DNA from: Candidatus Cloacimonadota bacterium
Lineage (GTDB): Bacteria; Cloacimonadota; Cloacimonadia; JGIOTU-2
NCBI GenBank assembly: GCA_018334695.1
Contig: JAGXLO010000004.1
Coordinates: forward strand, 16,001 to 62,974
Direction: 5' to 3'
DNA: 46,974 nt
Shown one piece after another: positions 26,864 through 35,627 of the stretch. The notes under the pieces are model-generated. The model made no database searches. It had not been told where the DNA came from and worked only from the letters and a program-made list of their open reading frames with translations. Position 1 is the first letter of the stretch, and the number at the start of each line of letters is the position of its first letter. The position numbers and the translations under genes were made by a program.

Positions 26864-27609
26864 TGCATTTTCTGCTACCCAATATTCTGGATTTAATTGA
26901 TATACTAATTGTCACATATATCTTCTATAAAGTAATAGTGCTCATTAGGGATTCAAAAACATATTATTTAGTTTGGGCTCTTATAATTATGGTTTTGTTT
27001 TATTTTGTTGCTGAACTTGCTAATCTGACCTTGTTGGGCTCAATAATAAAAGTAGTTCGAGATTTTTGGTTTTTGATTATTATTATACTCTTCCAGCAGG
27101 AAATACGCTCAGCTCTGGTGAAATTAGGGCAAAAATCATTTTTCCAAACTATTTTTCCTCCTAAAAAATCATTTCAATATACAGAATTGTTGAATGCCAT
27201 CAGAACTATGTCCGAAAATAGAATTGGTGGTTTGTTTGTGATTGTAAAAGAAGTGGGAATTGATGACTATATAATGACAGGTGAGATAATTGATGCCGAT
27301 ATCTCAGAAAAGTTAATACTAACAATTTTTAATGAACGAACAGTGTTACATGATGGAGCCATAGTTATTCAAGATAATCGCATAAGGGCAGCAAAAGTCA
27401 TCTTACCTCTTACTACTCAAAAAAAGTATATTAAGAAATATGGTACCAGGCATCAAGCAGGGATAGGTATTTCTGAACAAACTGACGCTTTTGTTATCAT
27501 AGTTTCCGAAGAAACGGGCAAGATTTCCTATGTAAAAGATAGCATTATACATGATGATGTTACAATAGATATACTTTCTCAAAAACTACATCATGAAGAG
27601 GAAGAATAA
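26863..27609 (+). CDS. cdaA: CdaA-type diadenylate cyclase
   Basis: The product is 248 residues with three N-terminal membrane helices (about 8-28, 35-52, 57-78) and the DAC domain (about 105-225). The catalytic Asp164-Gly-Ala166 is in VLHDGAIVI, and the second motif is GTRHQAGIGISEQTDA at 194-209. It makes c-di-AMP from two ATP at the membrane. The second motif in characterised enzymes reads RHR; here residue 198 is Gln instead of Arg. The start codon overlaps the folP stop by one base, and the 3' end overlaps coaE by 17 bases. No glmM or cdaR lies nearby, unlike Firmicutes. Confidence 0.95.
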   Translation: MHFLLPNILDLIDILIVTYIFYKVIVLIRDSKTYYLVWALIIMVLFYFVAELANLTLLGSIIKVVRDFWFLIIIILFQQEIRSALVKLGQKSFFQTIFPPKKSFQYTELLNAIRTMSENRIGGLFVIVKEVGIDDYIMTGEIIDADISEKLILTIFNERTVLHDGAIVIQDNRIRAAKVILPLTTQKKYIKKYGTRHQAGIGISEQTDAFVIIVSEETGKISYVKDSIIHDDVTIDILSQKLHHEEEE

Positions 27610-28204
27610 AGTAATAGTAGGTATTACCGGAGTAATCGGATCCGGTAAATCCACTGCGGCTGAATTTTTCTGCTCACAGGGATATCCTTTAGTTAATGCA
27701 GACCGTATTGGTCATCAAGTTTTAAAAGATAATAGTATTAAAAAAAAATTAGTCGCAGAATTCGGCAACAGAATTTTAGAAAATGGTGAAATTAATAGGA
27801 AAAAGTTGGGTAATATAGTTTTTGAGGATAAAAATAAATTGTTAAATTTGAACCTAATAGTACATCCCAAAATTATTGATAAAATTAAGAAGAAAGTAAA
27901 TAAAATAGATGCATCTATGGTCTTTATTGACGCCGCTCTACTTTTGGATTGGAATATGGACAAATTCTGCGATGTGGTTATTTTAATCACTGCAGATGAA
28001 ACCACTTTAATAAACAGATTAAATTCCTATAGAAATTATTCTGCAGAACAGGCTAAATCTCGGATGAAGGCACAAGATTTTAGCAAAGAAAAGGCAGATT
28101 ATATAATTACTAACAACTCCTCGAAAGAAGAATTTTATATTAAATTAGAAAAAATATTACATCAAATAAAACTTGATTCTAGAGATTACGATGGAAAATA
28201 TTGA
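27593..28204 (+). CDS. coaE: Dephospho-CoA kinase
   Basis: The product is 203 residues, the family's normal length. The P-loop GVIGSGKS is at 13-20, followed by the acceptor-site VNADRIGHQVL, the VHPKI segment and the lid-region RLNSYRNYSAEQAKSRMKAQ. It phosphorylates dephospho-CoA in the last step of CoA synthesis. It overlaps cdaA upstream (17 bases) and xseA downstream (14 bases), so translation of the three is probably coupled. Confidence 0.95.
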   Translation: MKRKNKVIVGITGVIGSGKSTAAEFFCSQGYPLVNADRIGHQVLKDNSIKKKLVAEFGNRILENGEINRKKLGNIVFEDKNKLLNLNLIVHPKIIDKIKKKVNKIDASMVFIDAALLLDWNMDKFCDVVILITADETTLINRLNSYRNYSAEQAKSRMKAQDFSKEKADYIITNNSSKEEFYIKLEKILHQIKLDSRDYDGKY

Positions 28205-29516
28205 AGCATTTACTGTAACTGAAATAACGAGCCATATAAAAAATGTTTTAGAGAATACAATTCAACCCATGTGGATTGAAGGTGAAATCTCAAATTTTAA
28301 ACACCATAGCTCAGGACATATGTATTTTTCTCTGAAGGATGAGAATTGTGCCATAAATTGTGTATTTTTCAAACAATATAATTCCTATCTAAGGTTTACG
28401 CCGGAAAACGGAATGAAAGTCTTATCCTATGGAAAAGTAACTGTTTACGAAAAAAGAGGGCAATATCAGATATTGGTAAATCAAATGAAACCCCTGGGAA
28501 CGGGAGAGCTGGAGATTGCATTTCAACAATTAAAGAGAAAATTGGAAAAAGAAGGATTATTCTCCGAAAAATACAAAAAAGAAATACCTGAATTTCCTTC
28601 CAGCATTGGGATTGTAACTGCCAGTACGGGGGCGGCTATTCAGGATATTCGGAATGTTTTAACCAGACGTTTCCCGGTGGAAATTTGTCTTATTTCGACC
28701 AGAGTACAGGGAGATAGAGCCGCAGATGAGATTGTAGAAGCTATTTCTAAATTTAATGAATTGAATAATGTAGAAGTCCTAATAGTGGGAAGAGGAGGTG
28801 GGTCTCTGGAAGATCTGTGGCCATTTAATGAGGAAATAGTAGCCCGGGCAATTTTTAATTCCAAAATACCTGTTATCTCAGCAGTGGGGCATGAAGTGGA
28901 TTTTACAATTTCTGATTTTGTGGCAGATTTAAGAGCACCCACTCCTTCTGCTGCAGCAGAATTAGTGGTTCCTGATAGAAAAGCAGTTGTGGAAAGAATC
29001 AACAATTTAGAATATACATTAAACTCTATATTCTCAAGAAATATTGATGAATATAAAAATTCATTGTCAGAAATTACCTGGAGACTAAAACAAAATCATC
29101 CAAAATATATTTTACAACAGTATTCGCAACAACTGGATGAATTGACTTATTTATTACAAAATAATATTTCGTTGATAAAGGATAAAAGAATAGCATTAGA
29201 AAAGGTTAAATCACAATTTTATAGCTCTTTTGAAAAATTGTATAAAAATGAATCACTTAGGATAAATGATTTGACTGCCAGATTAAAAAAGCGGATTGAC
29301 AGAATCTACAGAACAAAGCATGAAACCTTTATACAATTTGTGGGAAAATTGGAAGAATTAAATCCTTTAAAAATTCTAGTTAGAGGCTATGCTGTAGCTA
29401 AAAAAGAGGGTAAGATTATTAGCTCTGTTTTGAATATAAAAAAAGATGATAAATTGAATGTGATTTTATCAGATGGTAACCTGGATTGTTTGGTTGAAGA
29501 TATTAACGAGGAATAG
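28191..29516 (+). CDS. xseA: Exodeoxyribonuclease VII large subunit
   Basis: From ATG 28191 the product is 441 residues; an in-frame TTG at 28173 would add six and is less likely. The N-terminal OB domain is seen at MWIEGEISNFKHHSSGHMYF, followed by the catalytic domain with SIGIVTASTGAAIQDI, VLIVGRGGGSLEDLWPFNEE and SAVGHEVDFTISDFVADLRA, which are invariant XseA blocks. A long coiled-coil region occupies about 265-400, and the end is LKILVRGYAVAKK. The small subunit xseB usually follows but none is seen here; the next gene is rqcP. The start lies inside coaE. Confidence 0.96.
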   Translation: MENIEAFTVTEITSHIKNVLENTIQPMWIEGEISNFKHHSSGHMYFSLKDENCAINCVFFKQYNSYLRFTPENGMKVLSYGKVTVYEKRGQYQILVNQMKPLGTGELEIAFQQLKRKLEKEGLFSEKYKKEIPEFPSSIGIVTASTGAAIQDIRNVLTRRFPVEICLISTRVQGDRAADEIVEAISKFNELNNVEVLIVGRGGGSLEDLWPFNEEIVARAIFNSKIPVISAVGHEVDFTISDFVADLRAPTPSAAAELVVPDRKAVVERINNLEYTLNSIFSRNIDEYKNSLSEITWRLKQNHPKYILQQYSQQLDELTYLLQNNISLIKDKRIALEKVKSQFYSSFEKLYKNESLRINDLTARLKKRIDRIYRTKHETFIQFVGKLEELNPLKILVRGYAVAKKEGKIISSVLNIKKDDKLNVILSDGNLDCLVEDINEE

Positions 29517-29617
29517 CGAAAATTTTTATTGGTCATAACAGCATTTTTTGCTTATACTATAACTTAAACATCCCAGAAAATTTGACATATTGAAGTTGAA
29601 CTGCAAAAAAGACCTAT

Positions 29618-29890
29618 ATGAGAGTAGATAAATTGCTTGATGTGCTATGCATCGTGAAACATCGCAATATTGCTAAGAAAGCATGCGATAATGGATTTGT
29701 GAAAGTCAATGATCAGATCGCAAAACCGGCTAAAGATGTTAAAACAGGTGATCTCGTTGAAGTTGCTTTGTATGGATTTATTTTAAAATTTGAAATGACC
29801 GAAATCCCTTCCAAACATATCAAGAAATCGGATGCTAAAAATTATTATAAGTTGGTAGTGAAGAATCAGGTAAATGAAAATAATAAATAA
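29618..29890 (+). CDS. rqcP: RqcP/YabO-like S4-domain RNA-binding protein
   Basis: The product is 90 residues. It opens MRVDKLLDVLCIVKHRNIAKKACDNG, followed by VKVNDQIAKPAKDVKTGDLVEV, a complete S4 domain matching RqcP (MRLDKFLKVSRLIKRRT in B. subtilis). RqcP binds the 50S P-site tRNA region during ribosome-associated quality control with RqcH. Hsp15 (HslR) is the alternative, but it is longer and has a basic tail. No strong Shine-Dalgarno sequence is seen. It follows xseA by 101 bases. Confidence 0.85.
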   Translation: MRVDKLLDVLCIVKHRNIAKKACDNGFVKVNDQIAKPAKDVKTGDLVEVALYGFILKFEMTEIPSKHIKKSDAKNYYKLVVKNQVNENNK

Positions 29891-29897
29891 AAAATAA

Positions 29898-29926
29898 TTG
29901 ACAGAAAAATAGAGGTTTTTACTCTA
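29898..29926 (+). promoter_or_regulatory. Putative promoter for the C10 peptidase gene
   Basis: A perfect TTGACA box at 29898-29903 is followed after 17 bases by a poor -10 (ACTCTA, 29921-29926), with CTAAAA at a longer spacing as an alternative. The AAAGGAG ribosome site and ATG at 29954 follow closely. Confidence 0.4.
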
Positions 29927-29953
29927 AAATTACAAAAACTCAAAGGAGATAAA

Positions 29954-32900
29954 ATGAGAAAGTTAATGACTATAGCTATATTAGTGTTTTTCTTATCTAC
30001 TTTTTCTTTGTTTGCAAAACCAGTTGATAATAACATTGCTTTAAAAGTTGCGGAAACAAAGTTAAAGATTGATAATAAAGATAATTATTTAATTAAAAAT
30101 TACGAGAAGATATTATCTGAAGAAGGTGAATTGTCTGGACATCTTTATTCTCTTAATCCTAATGGATTTATTATAGTTTCCATAGATACTGATTTGAATC
30201 CTATTATTGCTTATTCTTACAAAAACAATTATTCTACTGATGACAGTCCACTTAATCTTTCCTATCATTGGATTAGAAAAGAGGTGCAGCTTCGTAAAGA
30301 TGCTATTAGTTTCTTAGAGCAGGAATTAAAAAAGGAAAATAATAATGTATGGCAAAAATATGCTGAAGCTGATTATGGATATTTCGAAAGTAAAAATAGA
30401 CAAATCTGGCCCGAACCAGGTACTACATCTACTGGTGGCTGGATAGAGACCACCTGGAATCAGGATCCTTATCCCTACAATACGTATTGTCCTCTCGATC
30501 CATCAAATGGTCAAAGATGTGTTACAGGTTGTGTCGCTACAGCAATTGCCCAAATAATCAATTATGAACGTTACATTGGAGACCCCACTTTTAGCAGCCC
30601 CGGCGATGACTATATTTCTAGTTACACCAGCCCCAGTATATATATTGATGATGACGCAACCAGTCTTGATTTCCCCAATTTCCCCACTTTAACTAATTAT
30701 ATGCAGGATATAAAAGATATATATTATTCCGGAAATGATCCTTTAACTGACCACGCTATTGGTGCTTTAAATTTTGCTGCCGGCGTTGCCGTAGAAATGA
30801 ACTATTCATCCAGCGCATCCGGTTCATATTCCTCTCTTGCCCGTAATGCCCTTCTAAATAAATTTGATTATGATTCTGCTAATCTCTACAGTGAAAATCC
30901 CACGACTTTTTATAATATGTTAAGTGATAATATGCAAGATGCACAACCATGTTATCTTAGTATTTTTGGCGGTGGTGGACATGCTATTATTGCAGATGGT
31001 TATAATAGTGGTGACGATACATATCACTTAAATTTCGGTTGGGGTGGAAACAGTGATGGCTGGTACACTTTACCAGACGGAATGCCTGCTGGTTTTACCG
31101 AAGTTGATGCAGCAATTATGGATATATCAGGTGGTTTTTTGCCTTACTTGGAGTATGATCTCACTTACGTATATGAAAATAGCGGAGATGGCGATGGTGT
31201 ATTAAATCCGGGGGAATCTGCTGATTTACGTATCCAGATTTCTAATAAAGAAAATTTTAATACTGCCACTGATGTTTCTGCTACTCTTTCCTCCTCGGAT
31301 CCTCGTGTTACAATAACAGATCCGGACGGTTCTTATAATAATATTTCGCCAGGAGCTGCTTCTGTTAATCTGGCTGACCCATTTTCGGTAGAAGTACAAG
31401 AAGGTATTGGTGCTTGCTCTATCGATTTCACACTTCATATCGAAAGTAATTCCACTTATTCTATAGATATTGATTTCACAATTGATGTAACACTCGATCA
31501 AAAAAATTGGCCCATTAACATAACAAATGGTGTTCTGGGCTCACCAATATTCTATAATGATGATGTAATTTTTGCTGATAAAAATGGTAATATACATCGA
31601 TATGATTATGAAGGTCAAGAACATACAGGCTTTCCCTACGATACCGGAAACCAAATTTATGGTTCTGTAGCTATAGCAGACATTGATGATGATAATTCAG
31701 ATGAAATAATTGCTGGTTCTAGAAGTAATAATTTGTATGTGATAAATATGGACGGTTCAGAAGAATTTACCTATTCTGTGCCTATGAATATTCTTTGTAC
31801 TCCTGTGGTTGCTGATCTGGAGCAAGACGGCTCTAAAGAGATCATTTTTCAGACCATAACTGGAAATCTTTATGTTATTGACTCCTCAGGCAATGATCTA
31901 CCCAATTTTCCTGTGCAATTATCCAGCTATATGAATATGGATGCTGGAGTTGCTGTAGCTGATATAAACGAAGACGGTAAACAGGAAATTGTAGTCGGAC
32001 TTCTGAATGGACAGGTTAATATAGTTGATACAAATGGAAATATTACCGGAAATGTCTCCACTAGTGGAGCTGTTAATAGTTCACCTACAATTGTAAAATT
32101 CAATACCGGTTACAAAATTGTGGTTGGAACTGCAGGAGAAACAGTTGCGATTATTAACAGCGACGGAATTTTAGAAGATGAATTTTCGGTATCAGGTGAG
32201 GTGAATACCTCTCCCGTCGTATTGAACATGAATAACAGTGAAGATATAAACGATTTAATTATTTTTGTTGGTTCTAATAATGGAGATATGAATGCTGTCT
32301 ATTGGGATGGTACTCCAGTTGATAGTTGGCCATTTACTGCAGGTGGAGCTATAGAATCTACTCCTGTTATAGCTGATATTGATAGTGACGGAATCCAAGA
32401 TGTAATTTTTGGCTCGACTGATAAAAATTTGTATGCAGTCAATATGAATGGTGATGAAATAGAAAACTTCCCAATTCAAAATGATAATTCCATACAATCT
32501 TCACCCAGCATATCGGACTTTGATAATGACGATGACTACGAAATTGCCATCGGTACTAATAATTCAATTTGGGTAGTAGATTACAAAATCGAGTTTACAG
32601 AAGAAAATATTCTCTGGAATATGTACAAAAAAAATCTGCATCGTACAAGCTTTATTGATTGTTCTTATCAAGCAGGTGTAAATGATGAACCCAATATTAC
32701 AAATAGAACTTTTATAAAGCAAAACTTCCCAAATCCGATTGTAAATAATACTTCAATTTCCTATAACCTCAAACCCGAGCATGCTAAAAACGCTAAAATA
32801 AAAATTTATAATATTATTGGACAAAATGTAGACGTAATTTCCGAACTAGAAAATGGACAGAATACAATAAGCTGGAATGCAGTAGATGCCAAAGGTAATA

Positions 32901-32983
32901 GACTGTCTAATGGAATTTATTTTTATAGATTGGAATCCAATAATTACAGCTCTGATGTGAGAAAAATGGTTATTATGAAGTAA
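29954..32983 (+). CDS. Streptopain-like C10 cysteine peptidase with FG-GAP-like repeats and T9SS-type sorting domain
   Basis: The product is 1009 residues. A signal peptide (1-21) is followed by an SpeB-type propeptide (about 25-140) and the C10 catalytic domain (150-395), with Cys193 in RCVTGCVATAIAQIINYE, His343 in GGGGHAIIADGY and the NFGWGG strand near 360. Then come a beta-sandwich starting GDGDGVLNPGES (about 415-515), a repeat region with Asp-rich turns (IDDDNSDEI, LEQDGSKEI, INEDGKQEI, IDSDGIQDV, FDNDDDYEI) and a Por-type sorting end (NFPNPIVNNTSI, IYNIIGQNVDVI, LSNGIYFYRLES). An AAAGGAG ribosome site precedes the start. The sandwich, propeller linker and sorting module parallel the C25 peptidase at 16067. 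It is probably exported and surface-attached. Confidence 0.93.
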   Translation: MRKLMTIAILVFFLSTFSLFAKPVDNNIALKVAETKLKIDNKDNYLIKNYEKILSEEGELSGHLYSLNPNGFIIVSIDTDLNPIIAYSYKNNYSTDDSPLNLSYHWIRKEVQLRKDAISFLEQELKKENNNVWQKYAEADYGYFESKNRQIWPEPGTTSTGGWIETTWNQDPYPYNTYCPLDPSNGQRCVTGCVATAIAQIINYERYIGDPTFSSPGDDYISSYTSPSIYIDDDATSLDFPNFPTLTNYMQDIKDIYYSGNDPLTDHAIGALNFAAGVAVEMNYSSSASGSYSSLARNALLNKFDYDSANLYSENPTTFYNMLSDNMQDAQPCYLSIFGGGGHAIIADGYNSGDDTYHLNFGWGGNSDGWYTLPDGMPAGFTEVDAAIMDISGGFLPYLEYDLTYVYENSGDGDGVLNPGESADLRIQISNKENFNTATDVSATLSSSDPRVTITDPDGSYNNISPGAASVNLADPFSVEVQEGIGACSIDFTLHIESNSTYSIDIDFTIDVTLDQKNWPINITNGVLGSPIFYNDDVIFADKNGNIHRYDYEGQEHTGFPYDTGNQIYGSVAIADIDDDNSDEIIAGSRSNNLYVINMDGSEEFTYSVPMNILCTPVVADLEQDGSKEIIFQTITGNLYVIDSSGNDLPNFPVQLSSYMNMDAGVAVADINEDGKQEIVVGLLNGQVNIVDTNGNITGNVSTSGAVNSSPTIVKFNTGYKIVVGTAGETVAIINSDGILEDEFSVSGEVNTSPVVLNMNNSEDINDLIIFVGSNNGDMNAVYWDGTPVDSWPFTAGGAIESTPVIADIDSDGIQDVIFGSTDKNLYAVNMNGDEIENFPIQNDNSIQSSPSISDFDNDDDYEIAIGTNNSIWVVDYKIEFTEENILWNMYKKNLHRTSFIDCSYQAGVNDEPNITNRTFIKQNFPNPIVNNTSISYNLKPEHAKNAKIKIYNIIGQNVDVISELENGQNTISWNAVDAKGNRLSNGIYFYRLESNNYSSDVRKMVIMK

Positions 32984-33008
32984 TTCAAAAATTGACAATA
33001 TATTACAT

Positions 33009-33046
33009 AAGGTGGTACAGTTAACTTTGTGCCACCTTTTATTATT
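33009..33046. terminator. Rho-independent terminator between convergent genes
   Basis: AAGGTGGTAC (33009-33018) pairs with GTGCCACCTT (33029-33038) through ten pairs, one a wobble, followed on the plus strand by TTATTATTT. It ends the C10 peptidase transcript, and could also serve the yigZ transcript from the other side. Confidence 0.8.
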
Positions 33047-33066
33047 TATTAATTACTCTTGTACTA

Positions 33067-33651
33067 TTAATCCAGATTTATTTCTTCGTCCTTTTTAAGC
33101 TTATCAAGGTTTGATTTTGTGATTTTAAATTCAATTTCAATATTTTTTCCGTATTCAATATTTTCTATATTACCATTGTGTTGTTCTATTTTACCAAGTA
33201 TAGTACCCAGATTTTCATAATCAGTTCTTAATTTTATTGCTTCAAAATTAATTTTTTTAATAATTCTGGCATTTTCTATCGCTAATTGTGCAGATTTGGT
33301 GTATGCTTTAATTAAACCGCCTATACCCAGTTTGGTGCCGCCAAAATATCTTACAACAAATATCCCGGCATTAAGCAAACCTTTTCCTTTGATAACCTTT
33401 AAGATTGGTGGACCTGATGAACGGGCGGGTTCTCCTGCATCTGTATTGTAATTGATAATCTTGCTATTTTCTCTTAATCTATAAGCATATACTACATGAT
33501 TAGCACTGGAATGGTCTTTAGTAATCTCTTCTTCTAAATTTTTTACATCCTGCCTGGAATTTACATAAAAAGCTTTGCTGAAAAATTTGGATTTTCTGAT
33601 CGTTAACTTTGTCCATTCTGATTTGCCTATAGTTAGATATCTATCATTCAT
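33067..33651 (-). CDS. YigZ/IMPACT-family protein
   Basis: The product is 194 residues. The N-terminal UPF0029 (IMPACT) domain has the family landmarks FFSKAFYV, AYRLRE, YNTDAGEPARSSGPPIL and FVVRYFGGTKLGIGGLIKAY. The C-terminal 65 residues form the DUF1949 ferredoxin-like domain. Members bind or influence translation, by analogy to eukaryotic IMPACT/Gcn2 regulation, but the bacterial function is not settled. It is divergent from the DUF523 gene with 76 bases between the two starts. Confidence 0.93.
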   Translation of the reverse strand: MNDRYLTIGKSEWTKLTIRKSKFFSKAFYVNSRQDVKNLEEEITKDHSSANHVVYAYRLRENSKIINYNTDAGEPARSSGPPILKVIKGKGLLNAGIFVVRYFGGTKLGIGGLIKAYTKSAQLAIENARIIKKINFEAIKLRTDYENLGTILGKIEQHNGNIENIEYGKNIEIEFKITKSNLDKLKKDEEINLD

Positions 33652-33727
33652 ATGTTTGAATTATTTAAAGCAATTTCTTCTGTCAATATTTATTGACAAG
33701 AAATTTACAAATTTTAAAAGCAAAAAC

Positions 33728-34186
33728 ATGAAAGAAATTGTATTGATTAGTGGTTGCTTATTCGGTTTAAATTGTCGGTATGATGGGGATAATAATAGGC
33801 TTGATAATCTGAATGAGCTAAGTAAAAAATATATCCTTGTACCTGTTTGTCCAGAACAGATGGGAGGATTAAGTACTCCGCGGTCACCATCTTTTTTTAT
33901 TAAGGGGGATGGTGAAGATACAATAAAAGGTAAAAATAATTTGATTAATGAAGACAATAAAAATGTTTCAAGTTACTTCCGCAAAGGAGCTTACGGAGTT
34001 TTAAATGTATGCAGGAAATTGCAAATAAAAAGAGCAATCTTAAAAGGAAGTAGTCCTTCTTGTGGAACTAATAATGTTTTTTTAGGCGAAAAGTTGACAA
34101 AGGGAAGGGGGGTAACCAGTTTTTTGTTACTGACAAATGACATTACTGTCTTGTCAGAAAAAACACTAAGAAAGAATGGAGATTAA
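33728..34186 (+). CDS. DUF523-family protein
   Basis: The product is 152 residues from the ATG at 33728. The frame is open further upstream, but the extra part overlaps yigZ and is not conserved-looking. Hallmarks of DUF523 are visible: SGCLFGLNCRYDG with two Cys, VCPEQMGGLSTPRSP, and LKGSSPSCG. The Cys pattern suggests metal or substrate thiol chemistry. No function is established for stand-alone members. The stop codon touches the start of the cold-shock gene (TAAATG). Confidence 0.9.
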   Translation: MKEIVLISGCLFGLNCRYDGDNNRLDNLNELSKKYILVPVCPEQMGGLSTPRSPSFFIKGDGEDTIKGKNNLINEDNKNVSSYFRKGAYGVLNVCRKLQIKRAILKGSSPSCGTNNVFLGEKLTKGRGVTSFLLLTNDITVLSEKTLRKNGD

Positions 34187-34402
34187 ATGAAAGGATCAGT
34201 TAAATGGTTTAGTAAAAATAAGGGTTATGGATTCATCGTAGGTGAAGATGAAAAAGAATATTTCGTTCACTGGAAATCTGTAACAGGTGACGGATTTAAA
34301 ACCCTTGTTCAGAATGAAGAAGTTGAATTTGAAGCCAAAGAGACCGATAAAGGTCTACAAGCAGAAAATGTAAAAAGATTGAATAGTCTTAAAAATTTCT
34401 AA
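34187..34402 (+). CDS. Cold-shock-domain protein
   Basis: The product is 71 residues, a single cold-shock domain. RNP1 is KGYGFI (residues 12-17). RNP2 reads EYFVHW instead of the common DVFVHF, so the acidic residue before the aromatic patch and the last aromatic differ. It binds single-stranded RNA or DNA and probably acts as an RNA chaperone. It starts immediately after the DUF523 stop, suggesting coupled translation. Confidence 0.92.
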   Translation: MKGSVKWFSKNKGYGFIVGEDEKEYFVHWKSVTGDGFKTLVQNEEVEFEAKETDKGLQAENVKRLNSLKNF

Positions 34403-34420
34403 TGATTTTCTATATGAATA

Positions 34421-35581
34421 ATGGAAAAAGAAAAATATTTGAAAAATATTTTTCAAGAAACACTTAACAATGAGAAGAAAAACTTTTCTTCTTATGCAAC
34501 ATTTAATAAGGAAGCAAAACGAAGTAAAAAAGAAAAAAATAATAGTTTACGCGGTCCTTTTGCCATAGATAGAGACAGGATACTTTACTCCGGTGCTTAC
34601 AGGCGCTATCAGGGAAAAACACAAGTTGTTTATTTTTCCAATCTGTTTGATGAAGAAATGTCGAACAGAAGTCTGCATACTACCTATGTATCACAAGTAT
34701 CTCGCACGATTGCCAAAATATTAAAGTTGAATTTGGAACTTGTGGAAGCCATTGCCCTGGGACATGATCTGGGGCACACTCCTTTTGGACATGATGGTGA
34801 GCAGATATTGAGTAAATATTGTGAAGAATACGGAATTGGTAGCTTTCACCACAATGTAGAAAGCCTTCATATAGTTGATTCTATTGCTAACAATGGTAAT
34901 GGAATGAATCTTACATTTCAAGTTAGAGATGGTATTGTTTCTCATGATGGTGAAGTTCATGATGAACACCTGAAACCTGATAGAAGTAAAAATGAAAAGG
35001 ATTTGCAAAATTATGTGAAACAGCGTAAGAAAAAAGAGGTAACTACTGTCCCTGCTACCCTCGAAGGGTGCGTGGTTAGAATTTCTGATACAATTGCCTA
35101 TATCGGACAAGATATCGAAGATGCAATTAGATTGGGATTTCTGACCAGGGCAGAGTTGCCCAAAAATTCTACACAATTATTGGGTTCTACAAATAGCCAA
35201 ATAATTGACTCACTTGTAAAAAGTGTAGTTCTAAACAGTTATGGTCATGATTATGTTTCTTTTGATAAAGAAACTTCAGATGCGCTTTATGAATTGAAGA
35301 GCTTTAATTATAAACGTATATATACACATGGTGTAATTAAAAAAGAAAAATCAGCCATAAAACGAGGTATGAAGATTTTATTTCAGAAGTATCTTGATGA
35401 TATTGCTAATAAAAACAGAAAATCAAAAATTTATGAGCATTTTCTGGACGGAAAATCAGAGACATATTTGGAAAAATTTTCACCTGCTGAAAAAGTAAGA
35501 GATTTTATTGCCACTATGACTGATAGATATTTTCACGAAGAATTGAAACAATTTATACTTCCTGGCAAAGTCGAAGAATAA
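34421..35581 (+). CDS. dgt: dGTP triphosphohydrolase-like HD-domain protein
   Basis: The product is 386 residues. The HD-superfamily metal ligands are visible: His86 in SLHTTYVSQV, His115-Asp116 in LGHDLGHTPFGHDGEQ, and a later Asp in RISDTIAYIGQDIEDA. The YRRYQGKTQVV segment near residue 60 is typical of the dGTPase family. It removes triphosphate from dGTP or other dNTPs, controlling nucleotide pools. Length fits the type-2 deoxyguanosinetriphosphate triphosphohydrolase-like group. It follows the cold-shock gene by 18 bases. Confidence 0.93.
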   Translation: MEKEKYLKNIFQETLNNEKKNFSSYATFNKEAKRSKKEKNNSLRGPFAIDRDRILYSGAYRRYQGKTQVVYFSNLFDEEMSNRSLHTTYVSQVSRTIAKILKLNLELVEAIALGHDLGHTPFGHDGEQILSKYCEEYGIGSFHHNVESLHIVDSIANNGNGMNLTFQVRDGIVSHDGEVHDEHLKPDRSKNEKDLQNYVKQRKKKEVTTVPATLEGCVVRISDTIAYIGQDIEDAIRLGFLTRAELPKNSTQLLGSTNSQIIDSLVKSVVLNSYGHDYVSFDKETSDALYELKSFNYKRIYTHGVIKKEKSAIKRGMKILFQKYLDDIANKNRKSKIYEHFLDGKSETYLEKFSPAEKVRDFIATMTDRYFHEELKQFILPGKVEE

Positions 35582-35627
35582 ACAAACATTTTAAATTTAC
35601 AATCTAAATAAATTTTAAGGAGATTCT

